64,000 nt of DNA from Aureivirga marina (lineage in GTDB: Bacteria > Bacteroidota > Bacteroidia > Flavobacteriales > Flavobacteriaceae), in assembly GCF_015767265.1 (NCBI RefSeq), contig NZ_JADPIB010000003.1:434001-498000 (forward strand), in the 5' to 3' direction. Numbering within the stretch: position 1 is the stretch's first letter; each line of letters begins with the position of its first letter. Of this stretch, positions 26,244 through 35,302 are shown one piece after another. Position numbers and translations under genes: made by a program. Below the pieces are notes generated by a model that worked only from the letters and a program-made list of their open reading frames with translations, ran no database searches and was not told the origin of the DNA.

Positions 26244-28481
26244 TTAATTATTTAAAGAATTCGGATTATTTCCATTTTTAGTAATAACAATTCTATCAAT
26301 TTTAAAACCTGCTTCTCTCCTTCGAATTCTAAATGTTTTTACACCTGAACTGTTTACATTTATTGTACCACTTGCAGCTTTCCATTGCCAAGAATTATTT
26401 GTAGAAGTTCCGATTGTTTTTTCACTTGTTCCGTCAATTTTTCCATAAGCAGAATTACTTCCACCGTTTATACTATAACCTCTAAACCAGATTTTATAAT
26501 TACCAGTTGTCGAGAAATTTATTTTATAAGTTAATTCACAAGCATTTTCCCAAGAGCTATTGTTTAATGAAGCATTATTTGTTGTTTCTACATATTCTCC
26601 TACTGCTCCTGAAATTGAATTTTTAATTTGCCAATTAACATCATCTTCTCTTTGATTTTTTTGAAAATAATCTTCTGCTTCAAAAACTACTTGTCCATTT
26701 TCTTCATTAAAAACGGAATCATTCTCATTAGAATTACCAGAAATAGATCTATTTTTAATACAAAGTCCTTCATTTTGAATATTATTAAATAATCCCCAAT
26801 GATTAATTTGTGTTTCTGTTGGAGCTTGATTTCTAAACTTCAAATTACTTGCTTTTAAAGCATTATCGATATAAACATTATATGTTTTTGAAGGAACGTT
26901 CACTTCAAATTTAATATCAAAAGAATCTCCATCATCGAAAGTTCCAATATCTGTGTAACTAGTTTCATTATACACAGATATTACTTGATTTGTAAACTTA
27001 ATAATACAAGCATTTTCAGACCAAGTAGTTGGATTTCCATCAGCAAGAGTAATTGCTCCTTTTACTGAATTCCCTGTGATTGTAACATTACAAGAGGCAG
27101 AAAAATTATCTGTTTGAGAATTAAAAGATTTCGTTTTCCAAATTTGAAATTCAGAAAGTTCACCAGTACAATCTGAATTATTGGTATCCTCATTTTCTGT
27201 TTCATCGTTATCATCTTCATCCGAATCTTCAGGAGCATTTAATCCAACATCCGCAGGAGAAAGTTCAACGTGTGTTCCAATATTTCCAGAATAAGAATTC
27301 AAATAAACAATCGATTCTCCATGTGCTTCTTTTTGAATATTAAAATTTGTGTTTTGATAAACTTTAATATTTTTTGTTTTTATATTATTATTTAATGAAC
27401 AATTTCCAACTATATAATCTGCTCCAATTCTCATTTTTGTACCAGATTGTTGTGCTTTATTTTTAACAATCGTAACATTTTTACTTACTCCTGGACAAGC
27501 TTTGTATTGCGAGTTATTAAAATGTTCTATTTCATAAATAGGTCCAGACATAATTTTTATCTGACAATTATCCAAATAATTTGCAATAATCAAATGATCT
27601 TCCCCATAAGTTCGAATGAATTGTACATTTCTTAATGTATTTCCTCTAATTTCTTGATTATTTCCTGCTCTACAACTAATACTTCCTGAAGTAGCGTTTT
27701 TTACAGTATTATATCGAAAAATATTTCCAGAAGATTTTAAAGAAATAACTTCAGAATCATTACTAAAATTTTCAATAAGGTTATATTCAAAAATAGTATT
27801 TGTACTATATTTTGCATGTGATGCATCTGTTCCAGCTTGAAGTGCTTCACCAGAATTACTATAGCTTGAATTCACTAAGTTTTTAATATAGTTATGATCT
27901 ATTCGATTATTTTTCACGCTGTTTTTCACATCTATAATTCTAAAACCTCTTCTTTTCCAATCGTGAAGGTAATTATGGTCAATTCGATTGTTTTGACCTT
28001 TATTTTTAGAACCCGAAACATGACAAGCATCGTCTAATCTTGAACCATTTCCTCCTTCTTTTCCATTTCGCCATTCATTTCGAGTCACACGATTATTATT
28101 TCCAAAAATTTCAACCGTACTATTATTAAAATCCATTCCTTTTAAAATAATATGATTTCCAGAAATAATAAAAAGCGCATCTTTAAATTCAGGTCTTCCA
28201 GATTCAGCTTCGATAATAATTGGATTAGAAGCTGTTCCATTTTTGGAAATTTCAAAATCACCTGTATATTTTCCTATGTCTTTTATCTTAATTATCGTTC
28301 CAGCTGTTGCAGCATTTAATTTATTTTTTAAATCAGAATTTCCATTTGCAATTTTCACAATAGAAGTTTTACTTGCTACATTATTTTCTATGATTTCTTG
28401 CTCTAAATCATCTTCACAAGAGAGAAAAGAAAACAAAATTAAAACGGATAAAAAGAGTGGATAAGTAATTGTTTTTTTCAT
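26244..28481 (-). CDS. PL6-family polysaccharide lyase lipoprotein with two C-terminal carbohydrate-binding modules
   Basis: A 745-residue lipoprotein (lipobox ending in LSC). Residues 40-400 form a right-handed beta-helix of polysaccharide lyase family 6 (alginate lyase/chondroitinase B). The catalytic Lys249 (SLKSSG) and Arg271 (SCRAGN) are both present in their expected spacing, with repeated N-R-I-D-H-N-Y turns. An acidic linker (about 415-435) leads to a lectin-like domain (440-580). A CBM6/35-like module follows (about 600-740; FEAEDYF ... KTFRIRRREAGFKIDRIVI). Probably degrades alginate or a sulfated/uronic polymer at the cell surface. No SusC/D genes lie nearby. Confidence 0.85.
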   Translation of the reverse strand: MKKTITYPLFLSVLILFSFLSCEDDLEQEIIENNVASKTSIVKIANGNSDLKNKLNAATAGTIIKIKDIGKYTGDFEISKNGTASNPIIIEAESGRPEFKDALFIISGNHIILKGMDFNNSTVEIFGNNNRVTRNEWRNGKEGGNGSRLDDACHVSGSKNKGQNNRIDHNYLHDWKRRGFRIIDVKNSVKNNRIDHNYIKNLVNSSYSNSGEALQAGTDASHAKYSTNTIFEYNLIENFSNDSEVISLKSSGNIFRYNTVKNATSGSISCRAGNNQEIRGNTLRNVQFIRTYGEDHLIIANYLDNCQIKIMSGPIYEIEHFNNSQYKACPGVSKNVTIVKNKAQQSGTKMRIGADYIVGNCSLNNNIKTKNIKVYQNTNFNIQKEAHGESIVYLNSYSGNIGTHVELSPADVGLNAPEDSDEDDNDETENEDTNNSDCTGELSEFQIWKTKSFNSQTDNFSASCNVTITGNSVKGAITLADGNPTTWSENACIIKFTNQVISVYNETSYTDIGTFDDGDSFDIKFEVNVPSKTYNVYIDNALKASNLKFRNQAPTETQINHWGLFNNIQNEGLCIKNRSISGNSNENDSVFNEENGQVVFEAEDYFQKNQREDDVNWQIKNSISGAVGEYVETTNNASLNNSSWENACELTYKINFSTTGNYKIWFRGYSINGGSNSAYGKIDGTSEKTIGTSTNNSWQWKAASGTINVNSSGVKTFRIRRREAGFKIDRIVITKNGNNPNSLNN

Positions 28482-28529
28482 TATTATTAGAATTTAGTTT
28501 AAACTATTTTTATTATTTATCTAAAAAAA

Positions 28530-28555
28530 CAGACCATCTTTTTCTGGATGGTCTG
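28530..28555 (-). terminator. Rho-independent terminator after the DUF885 gene
   Basis: Perfect 9-bp stem CAGACCATC / GATGGTCTG with an eight-base loop. On the minus strand it is followed by seven T residues. It ends the esterase-DUF885 operon. Confidence 0.9.
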
Positions 28556-28589
28556 AAACTATTTATAGTGAAAATTCTCGGGGTAAATT

Positions 28590-29885
28590 CTATTTATTTT
28601 TTAGTAAAATACTTACTGGTAAGGAACCATTTTTTAAAATCTGTTTATGAAACTCTTTTAAATTGAAATCTTTATTTTTCATTGCTTCTTGCTTTTGATT
28701 CAAAATTTCATTTGCTCCGAATTTATAGGTAATAACTTGTACAGGCCAGTTTTTCATTCGTTCAATTTCTCGCAAAGCAATATCATCTTGATCAGAAATA
28801 TATTGCTGCCAAAAAGCTAAAGCTTCTGCATCTGACCAATGATAATAATTAATTCCAACATCAAGAGCAACACGAACAGAGCGAATTATATCCCATTCAT
28901 ATTTCCCGTAAACCTCATATATAGAATTATATAAATCGATTTCTAAAGCTAAATCTTCCACATAAGCTGCATAACCTTCAATAAACCACGAATAAGAAAA
29001 GAGTCTATTTACTTCACTTCTATTTTCACGTTTTTCATAAGACAATTGATAATGATGTCCTGGAATTGCTTCATGCAAAAACAACCATGTAACTTCTCTT
29101 TTATTATAAGGTTTATCAAAGAAATTATAATAAAAAGTGTTGTTTCTATAATAACCTCCAACTTTAGCTAATGCTTTATCATCTCCAGGTTTTATCATAA
29201 AATCAGGTGTCTCATCAATATATGGAAAGTAGTTTTTCATTTTATTTTGAATCAAACTTCTTTTACTTTCAAAAGCATTTTGGATAGTATCTGGATTTAT
29301 GTAAAAAAAAGAAGAATCATTTAAAAATTTCTTAAATTCTTCAGGACTTAATCCTGATTTTTCTTGAATTTTCTGCATTTCTGCCTTTACTCTTTTAGCT
29401 TCAGAAAGTCCAAATTCGTAAATTTCATCTGGAGTTACTTCTGCATCAATCCAACGTTTTAAAAAATACGTATACCATTTTTTCCCATTAGGAATTGTAG
29501 AAAGTCCATCTTTTGAAATAGACGTTTTATTTTTCTTTCGCCATTTTTTCTCTAAAGAAATTCGTTCTAAATTCAATTTCGTTTCATAGGAAATTAATTC
29601 ATAATCTATTTTATCTGATTCATTTAATTTTTCTGGTTGAAACTTTTTTAATTCTTTTTTTACTCTTTTAAAAAATTTCTCTTGTTTTAAAAGTTCTTTT
29701 TCTGATTTAATTCCTTCAAAATTCTGCACATAATCTAACGCCAATTGTGGAAATTCAAATGCTTTATATTCTTTTACAAAATTTGCAGAAAACGTTTTCC
29801 AATTCTCTTTTTCTTCTTTTTGTGCACTACAATTTATCATGAAGAAAACTGTCAGCACTAAAACTAATTTATTTAATATTTTCAT
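28590..29885 (-). CDS. DUF885 family lipoprotein, probable zinc metallopeptidase-like hydrolase
   Basis: A 431-residue lipoprotein (lipobox ending at Cys19, MINC). It carries the DUF885 hallmark HEAIPGHHYQ (His271, Glu272, with His277/His278), a gluzincin-like HExxxGHH motif, and a downstream YAAYVEDLALE helix that would supply another ligand. Family members are poorly characterised secreted hydrolases, some with peptidase activity. The gene begins 3 bp after the esterase stop, so the two form an operon. About 431 residues is shorter than the common 550-600-residue members. Confidence 0.85.
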   Translation of the reverse strand: MKILNKLVLVLTVFFMINCSAQKEEKENWKTFSANFVKEYKAFEFPQLALDYVQNFEGIKSEKELLKQEKFFKRVKKELKKFQPEKLNESDKIDYELISYETKLNLERISLEKKWRKKNKTSISKDGLSTIPNGKKWYTYFLKRWIDAEVTPDEIYEFGLSEAKRVKAEMQKIQEKSGLSPEEFKKFLNDSSFFYINPDTIQNAFESKRSLIQNKMKNYFPYIDETPDFMIKPGDDKALAKVGGYYRNNTFYYNFFDKPYNKREVTWLFLHEAIPGHHYQLSYEKRENRSEVNRLFSYSWFIEGYAAYVEDLALEIDLYNSIYEVYGKYEWDIIRSVRVALDVGINYYHWSDAEALAFWQQYISDQDDIALREIERMKNWPVQVITYKFGANEILNQKQEAMKNKDFNLKEFHKQILKNGSLPVSILLKNK

Positions 29886-29888
29886 TTC

Positions 29889-30788
29889 CTATTTCTTATA
29901 TTTTTGAATAAACTCTACAATCATCTCTCTAACTACATACTCTTTTTCATTAGATAATTTTGTCCACAAACTCGCATGTGTTTCATTATATAAATGCAAA
30001 GATTGTATTTGTAAATTTCCTTGTTCCAAAAGCTTTTTTTCAAATTCTTGATTATAAACATATGTTTGACCTTCATCTATCAAAAAAATCGGAAGTTTTA
30101 AATTTTCAATAAATGTAATTGGCGAAGCATCTTTATGCTGCTCATTCGTTTTTCCAAAAACTGGTTCAATATGTTTTTCCAAATAAGAAGGTTCTACAGA
30201 AATCAATAATTCTTTATAAAAAGGAATATCATAAGCTCCACCAATTGGAATAATTCCACGAATATTTGTTGTTTTTAAACCTAAGTTTTCTACATATTTT
30301 TTATCAGCAGCCAATAAACAACTTAAATGCGCACCAGATGAATATCCTCCAACATAAATATTTTCAACATCCATCCCATATTTTTCACCGTTGTTAATAA
30401 TCCATTTAAACGCCTTTACTATGTCCTTTATATGTTCCGGATGTTGAATTCCTTCTGCTTTATCATCTTTTCTTCCTAAAAGTGCTGGACTCAAACGATG
30501 TCCAACTGAAATTACAGCAATTCCCTTTTCTGCAAGTTTCCTACATAAACCCATCTCTTTATGTCGATCTACATAAGCCCAAGCTCCTCCTCCAATCCAA
30601 ATTAAAATTGGTGGATTCTCTACATTCTTCGGTAAGATTAAATTAAGTTTTGTGTAAACGGAATCTTTATGTTTGAAATTTGCATAAGTAATATTTTCAA
30701 TTGCTTGTAGCTCGTTTTTATTCTCTTGAGAAAATAAAATGGAAACACAAAAACAACTGAAAATAAATATCAGAATTACTTTCTTCAT
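29889..30788 (-). CDS. Secreted alpha/beta-hydrolase (esterase/lipase family)
   Basis: A 299-residue protein with a signal peptide (residues 1-20, ending ILFSQ). The alpha/beta-hydrolase fold is of the BD-FAE/carboxylesterase type. The oxyanion motif is WIGGGAW, where the usual HGGxW is altered to IGGGAW. The nucleophile elbow is GGYSSGAHLS, the acid lies in a LIDEGQTYVYN segment and the His in YNETHASLW. It hydrolyses an unknown ester in the periplasm or outside. First gene of an operon with the DUF885 gene, with a -7 box upstream at 30811. Confidence 0.85.
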   Translation of the reverse strand: MKKVILIFIFSCFCVSILFSQENKNELQAIENITYANFKHKDSVYTKLNLILPKNVENPPILIWIGGGAWAYVDRHKEMGLCRKLAEKGIAVISVGHRLSPALLGRKDDKAEGIQHPEHIKDIVKAFKWIINNGEKYGMDVENIYVGGYSSGAHLSCLLAADKKYVENLGLKTTNIRGIIPIGGAYDIPFYKELLISVEPSYLEKHIEPVFGKTNEQHKDASPITFIENLKLPIFLIDEGQTYVYNQEFEKKLLEQGNLQIQSLHLYNETHASLWTKLSNEKEYVVREMIVEFIQKYKK

Positions 30789-30810
30789 ATTCTAGTTCTA
30801 TCTATTTCGA

Positions 30811-30818
30811 CAAAACTA
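30811..30818 (-). promoter_or_regulatory. Bacteroidota -7 box before the esterase operon
   Basis: On the minus strand TAGTTTTG fits TANNTTTG, 22 bp before the ATG. Confidence 0.5.
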
Positions 30819-30861
30819 AATTTGTTATTTTTCTAAAATGGGGTAAAAATTGCGAATTTTC

Positions 30862-31701
30862 TTAAATCGTTTTTCGCAACGATTTTCTAAGGTTTTTCAC
30901 ATCAGAAAACCCAACTAAATTGGAAATTTCTTGGTAAGAATATCCTTTTTGTAGTAAATCTTTTGCTTTTTCTAATTTTAGAGAAAGTAAATATTGATAA
31001 GGACTTTTATGAAATAATTCTTTAAAATTTCTAATTAAATGATATTTGGAAAGACAAGCAACTTTTGTTAGTTCATCAATACAGATTTTCTCATTTTTAG
31101 CATCATGAATAAAATCTCTTACTAAAAACAATCGACGAAATAATTCTTCTTTAGTTTCTTTTTTTGTTGCTGAAAGTTTTTTCATCACTTTTTCAAAATT
31201 CATTTGATCTAAATTCATACACTGCGCTAATTCAATATAAAAATCTAAATAGTCAAAATCATTTGATTCTTCTATAAAATGATGATAATTTTTTTGAATT
31301 AATTTTCCTGTTTTAGTTTCTTTCGATTTTAAAATCAAAGGAGAAAAATTCGATTTTCTTTTTTCATATGGTTTTTCTAGAAAATCATCACAAGTTGAAG
31401 TTGAAAAATGTGTATAAACTTCTTGGACTAAATCAGCAGGTGGATAAATACAAACTCCTTTTGTTCTGGTGTTTTTTTCATCGATAGAAAGGTCAAAATC
31501 TTGTGTTTCATTAACAATCAAATATCTGTTATCCGTCACATAAAAAGGTTTATTTTCTAAAAAATATTTCTCTTTTCCACTAAAAACCATTTTAATAGAA
31601 AGCGGAGAATTTTTAATAGTATTCGAATAACTTTGAAAATCAGAAATGATAATTTTACTTGAATTAAAACCTTCAACTTTCTGTTTTTGAATATTTTTCA
31701 T
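30862..31701 (-). CDS. AraC-family transcriptional regulator
   Basis: A regulator of about 279 residues. The N-terminal 175 residues are a sensor domain typical of Bacteroidota AraC proteins. The C-terminal part has the helix-turn-helix pair ICIDELTKVACLSKYHLIRN and KGYSYQEISNLVGFSDVKN, with LFHKSPYQYLLSLKLEKAK between. The ATG at 31701 (MKNIQKQKV) is preferred over an upstream TTG at 31728 that lies beside a promoter-like TATTTG. It lies 73 bp upstream of the esterase operon on the same strand and may control it. Confidence 0.88.
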   Translation of the reverse strand: MKNIQKQKVEGFNSSKIIISDFQSYSNTIKNSPLSIKMVFSGKEKYFLENKPFYVTDNRYLIVNETQDFDLSIDEKNTRTKGVCIYPPADLVQEVYTHFSTSTCDDFLEKPYEKRKSNFSPLILKSKETKTGKLIQKNYHHFIEESNDFDYLDFYIELAQCMNLDQMNFEKVMKKLSATKKETKEELFRRLFLVRDFIHDAKNEKICIDELTKVACLSKYHLIRNFKELFHKSPYQYLLSLKLEKAKDLLQKGYSYQEISNLVGFSDVKNLRKSLRKTI

Positions 31702-31745
31702 GTTTAGATAAACGATTGTTTTAAACAAATATGCAAAAAATCAAT

Positions 31746-32561
31746 TTATCTATCAATTACATCTTCCAAATATTTTTTATCAAAAGTCCATTTTGCATTG
31801 CTATCGAAATCAATTTCAGAAATTTTTTTCATAGATTTTTCAAAAACAGAACAAGTAAAAACTTTTCCTTTTTTACCTTCTACATAATCCATTATTTTTT
31901 GAATTTTCTCACTGATTTTTACATTTTTTCTTTGCAAAACCTTTAATCCTTCTAAACCATAAATTTGTGTTTCAACATTTGGAAAAACAAGCCAATTGAT
32001 CAATTCTTCTTTTTTATTTAAAGCAACCAAAGCATTCATTTGCTTTCTTTTTTGTGGAAGTGTAACTGCAAATCCACAACCTTTTCCATATTTAACATCT
32101 GTTTGAAACAATTCTTGAACATTTAAATCATAATCAAACATATGATTATAATTATAAATCATTTCATTAAATAAAGATGTATTTTTATTATCATATACTA
32201 ATTCTAACTTTCGAGTCCAAACATTATTTTCCTCAACAGGAATACTTTTAAAAAGCTGTATATAAGCAATTTGATTATTTTTTTTAATTAAATGAATTTT
32301 ATAATCAAAATTAGTCGCATCTAAAGTCGCATATGGATCATTCATAAACCTTGCATAATAAATGATTTCTTCATGAAAATTAGCGACAATTTCCCTTTCA
32401 ATTAATGTAAAATATTGACTATGAATATTTGAGGAAGGTTTTTCATTTTCGATTGCTTCAATCAATTCCGAATAACTTGAAGAATCACAATAATTTTCAA
32501 TTCCTCTTTTATTACAAGAAATAAAACTCAAGCAAAGAATGAAGAAAAATAATTGTTTCAT
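31746..32561 (-). CDS. Lipoprotein of unknown function (271 aa)
   Basis: A 271-residue lipoprotein with a signal peptide and lipobox (FISC, Cys16). The mature region is mixed alpha/beta with KLELVYDNKNTSLFNEMIYNY and a C-terminal GLEGLKVLQRKNVKISEKIQ helix that suggests a HEAT-like or surface domain. No family recognised. It has its own -7 box (32579-32586) and is separate from its neighbours. Confidence 0.7.
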   Translation of the reverse strand: MKQLFFFILCLSFISCNKRGIENYCDSSSYSELIEAIENEKPSSNIHSQYFTLIEREIVANFHEEIIYYARFMNDPYATLDATNFDYKIHLIKKNNQIAYIQLFKSIPVEENNVWTRKLELVYDNKNTSLFNEMIYNYNHMFDYDLNVQELFQTDVKYGKGCGFAVTLPQKRKQMNALVALNKKEELINWLVFPNVETQIYGLEGLKVLQRKNVKISEKIQKIMDYVEGKKGKVFTCSVFEKSMKKISEIDFDSNAKWTFDKKYLEDVIDR

Positions 32562-32578
32562 GTATAGATTGATTTGTA

Positions 32579-32586
32579 CAAATATA
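32579..32586 (-). promoter_or_regulatory. Bacteroidota -7 box before the 271-aa lipoprotein gene
   Basis: On the minus strand TATATTTG fits TANNTTTG, 17 bp before the ATG. Confidence 0.5.
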
Positions 32587-32735
32587 AATTAGTTTTCTAT
32601 TTCTAACACGTAAAGCCTAATTTTATTATTTCTAAAAATCATAAATGTAATATTTTTGCAATTAAATTTAATTTTTTACTTTATATTTCAATTCTATTTC
32701 GATATTTTCACTTTTGAATTATAAGCAAAATTTTA

Positions 32736-34337
32736 TTAAAAATCTTTTCCTCTAAAACTATCAATTAAAACACCTCCTAAAAGCCTAGTCAAATTTACCC
32801 AATTCGGCTGTAAAGCATATTTTGTCATATGTTTTGTAAGATGATTATAAGCTTTTTGATTTGTTCTTAAAATATGACCTAAAGACATAAAATGATCAAT
32901 TAAAATAGATTTTTTCACATTTTCAAAACAATAAACATTTCCAAAATTTCCTCTTCCAGAAACTAATTCTTTTCCTTCTTCATTTCCGCCCCAAGTCAAA
33001 AAAGGTGTTAAAAAAATCAATACAGGATTCGCATTTACAGCAATACTTCCATACTGTAAATTTGTCAATAAATTTTCAAAATCCGATTTATATTCTCTTT
33101 TCGTTTCATCATCAATTACAATCATACAACTTAATGTTCCATGTAATTTTGTATTACAAAAATCAAAAACTTGATTCAAAAATGTTGGAATATCATTCGC
33201 ATTTTCAATACAAATTTCATTCATAATTTGACAAAAAGCTTCTGTTTTCACAGCATAACTTTCTTTAGAAACATCTTCAATAAAAACAAATTCAGAATTT
33301 TCATATTTCCCAAATTCAGTTTCTAAAATTTCCGATTCTGGATGTTCTTCTAAAAATTTTTGTTTGACTTTATTTGAATTTGGATAATAAGTTCCAGAAG
33401 CTGGCGTATTATTTTGAATTGCTTTTTTTAAAATCTCTAAAAACGCTTCTCTCTGTTCCCAATTTTTAGAAGTTATAATAGTTTGCGGTCTTCCACATAA
33501 AGCTCCGCCATTTAGTTTTGCAGCAGTTGCAATATGATTCGCTTGATGTTCCATTTCTTTTTTTGTCCATTTTCGAATTCCAGGAACGATAATTAAAGGA
33601 TTATTTCCTCCACATTCTGAAATCAAAAGTGTATTTGTAGAATTCATTATTGCTTTTGCAGTTGTGTTTCCTCCTGTAAAATATATTTTTGAAAGCCCTT
33701 TTAATTTCGTCATATTTCTTCCTTGACCGAAATCACAAAATGCAACTGCTTTTTTGTCAATCAAAGGTTTAAAAACTTTCTTCCAAATTTGATCTGTTTC
33801 TTGATTTAATTCATGCGATTTAAAAATTACAGCACAATTTTCAAGAAATAAAGCTTTGATGATTTCCAAAGTAGAACTATAATTTCCTGCTCCCAAAACG
33901 GCAATTATTCCTCCTTTTTTTTCTAAAGGATTTTTTTGTTTTGGCTTTCCTTCAACTCGTAAATGAAATGTCTGTGAATTAGAAAATACTTTTTCTTTTG
34001 CATCTAGAGGATGAAGTTCTATATCATAAATAGAATCTGAAATTTGAGAAATTTTTTCAGCTTCTGGCATTTTTCCTCTACTGATAGATTCGTATAAATG
34101 AATACATGCATTAATAATTGTTGCAATTGGATAGACAATTCCGACCATACATTCAGGAATTCGGTAAATTTCTTCTTCCGCAAGTTTATTTTTCATTTTC
34201 GCTTCTGACTTTCCTAATTCTTCTGCATATTCTTTTAAATTTTCTCTTATTTCTTCAAGCAAATACAATCTTTCATAAATTGTTGTTTCTTTCCATTTTT
34301 TTGCATCCACAAAATCAAAAGCTTCTTGCGCTGTCAT
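32736..34337 (-). CDS. Aldehyde dehydrogenase family protein
   Basis: A 533-residue protein of the ALDH superfamily. The N-terminal helical part is unusual (TTIYERLYLLEEIRENLKEY). The NAD-binding region has GGIIAVLGAGNYSSTLEIIKALF and YFTGGNTTAKAIM. The general base is in SECGGNNPLIIV, and the catalytic Cys in NGGALCGRPQTII. The C-terminus (LTPFLTWGG, then SGRGNFGN) is divergent from betaine-type ALDHs. The substrate is unknown; a catabolic oxidoreductase role is inferred. Monogenic, with a -7 box at 34345-34352 leaving almost no leader. Confidence 0.85.
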   Translation of the reverse strand: MTAQEAFDFVDAKKWKETTIYERLYLLEEIRENLKEYAEELGKSEAKMKNKLAEEEIYRIPECMVGIVYPIATIINACIHLYESISRGKMPEAEKISQISDSIYDIELHPLDAKEKVFSNSQTFHLRVEGKPKQKNPLEKKGGIIAVLGAGNYSSTLEIIKALFLENCAVIFKSHELNQETDQIWKKVFKPLIDKKAVAFCDFGQGRNMTKLKGLSKIYFTGGNTTAKAIMNSTNTLLISECGGNNPLIIVPGIRKWTKKEMEHQANHIATAAKLNGGALCGRPQTIITSKNWEQREAFLEILKKAIQNNTPASGTYYPNSNKVKQKFLEEHPESEILETEFGKYENSEFVFIEDVSKESYAVKTEAFCQIMNEICIENANDIPTFLNQVFDFCNTKLHGTLSCMIVIDDETKREYKSDFENLLTNLQYGSIAVNANPVLIFLTPFLTWGGNEEGKELVSGRGNFGNVYCFENVKKSILIDHFMSLGHILRTNQKAYNHLTKHMTKYALQPNWVNLTRLLGGVLIDSFRGKDF

Positions 34338-34344
34338 TTTTTTT

Positions 34345-34352
34345 CAAATTTA
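34345..34352 (-). promoter_or_regulatory. Bacteroidota -7 box before the ALDH gene (near-leaderless mRNA)
   Basis: On the minus strand TAAATTTG lies 7 bp before the ATG. If used, the transcript would be leaderless or nearly so. Confidence 0.45.
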
Positions 34353-34549
34353 GAATCCTACTACTTATAAATTTCGGAAAATAAACTTTTGAAAACAAAA
34401 TAGTTAAATAGTTTTATTAAAGAAAAAAGTAACAACTATGGTATAATTATTGATAATCTAAGTCGCCAAAAATTCACATTAACAAACTTATTTTCAACCA
34501 AAAAACTACCAAACAAGAATAATGATTTTAATCTTTAAAATGGAAAATT

Positions 34550-34702
34550 ATGTCATTAATATTCTTGCTTTACGCTATCATAATGTGGATGATTATCAAG
34601 AAAAAACCTAAAATCTACTATCCACTTATTGTCATTGCAATCATTGTTACGATTGGAATGTTTTTCCATCATGCAACCTCAACGTTAGATTTAAATTTCT
34701 GA
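34550..34702 (+). CDS. Small membrane protein, DUF5993-like (50 aa)
   Basis: A 50-residue peptide (starts MSLIFLLYAIIMWMIIKKKP, ends DLNF) with two membrane helices and an FHHATSTLDL end. It matches the DUF5993 family, short proteins encoded just before DsbB-like genes in many bacteria. Its stop is 2 bp before the DsbB-like ATG, so the two are coupled. A partner role in disulfide formation is inferred from the conserved neighbourhood. Confidence 0.75.
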   Translation: MSLIFLLYAIIMWMIIKKKPKIYYPLIVIAIIVTIGMFFHHATSTLDLNF

Positions 34703-34704
34703 TT

Positions 34705-35238
34705 ATGAATAATAGTAAATTAAGCTATTTCATCAATGCGCTTTTTATATATGTTCTCAATTTTGTGCTTTTAAGTGCATTAGGAGTTCAATTTATCATT
34801 GGTGACGAACCATGTCCTTTGTGTTTATTACAAAGAATGGGAATGATGTTGATGATTTTTGGTTTATCCTTAAATGTAGTCAACGGATTTAAATATAGAA
34901 ATTTTGCTTTTGTAATTCTTTTTGCATTGCTTGGAAGTAGTTTTTCTATTCGACAAATTTTATTACATATTTGTCCAACTTCTGGAACGTCTGGTTATGG
35001 AAGTCCAGTTTTTGGACTACATCTCTATACTTGGGCATTAATCGTTTATCTTTGTGGAATTATTGCTTCTACAATTTTTATAATGTCTGTAAAAAAAGAA
35101 ACAAAAAGAAAACGAAAGATTTATAAATTTGAAAAAGTTGCTCTTTATTTGTCATTAATCATTATAATTATTAATGTCATTGCAGCTTTTAATGAATGTG
35201 GATTTGGACCTTGTTGTGAAAATGGACCATGTCCTTAA
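34705..35238 (+). CDS. DsbB-family disulfide bond formation protein with Cys-rich tail
   Basis: A 177-residue membrane protein with four helices in the DsbB core plus a fifth near the C-terminus. The first redox pair is Cys37-Pro-Leu-Cys40 (CPLCLLQRMG), the quinone-linked CxxC of DsbB. The second periplasmic loop has only one Cys (Cys90), whereas classical DsbB has two. Instead, the last 14 residues hold four Cys (165, 170, 171, 176). That tail might replace the missing partner or bind metal; this is inference. Coupled to the DUF5993 gene and followed by a terminator. Confidence 0.88.
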   Translation: MNNSKLSYFINALFIYVLNFVLLSALGVQFIIGDEPCPLCLLQRMGMMLMIFGLSLNVVNGFKYRNFAFVILFALLGSSFSIRQILLHICPTSGTSGYGSPVFGLHLYTWALIVYLCGIIASTIFIMSVKKETKRKRKIYKFEKVALYLSLIIIIINVIAAFNECGFGPCCENGPCP

Positions 35239-35245
35239 AATAGAG

Positions 35246-35277
35246 AAGCACATTAAATCCTAAAACTTAATGTGCTT
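35246..35277 (+). terminator. Rho-independent terminator after the DsbB gene
   Basis: Perfect 11-bp stem AAGCACATTAA / TTAATGTGCTT with a ten-base loop and T-rich tail, 8 bp after the stop. Confidence 0.9.
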
Positions 35278-35302
35278 TTTAGTAATATTTTAAATAAAGT
35301 TT

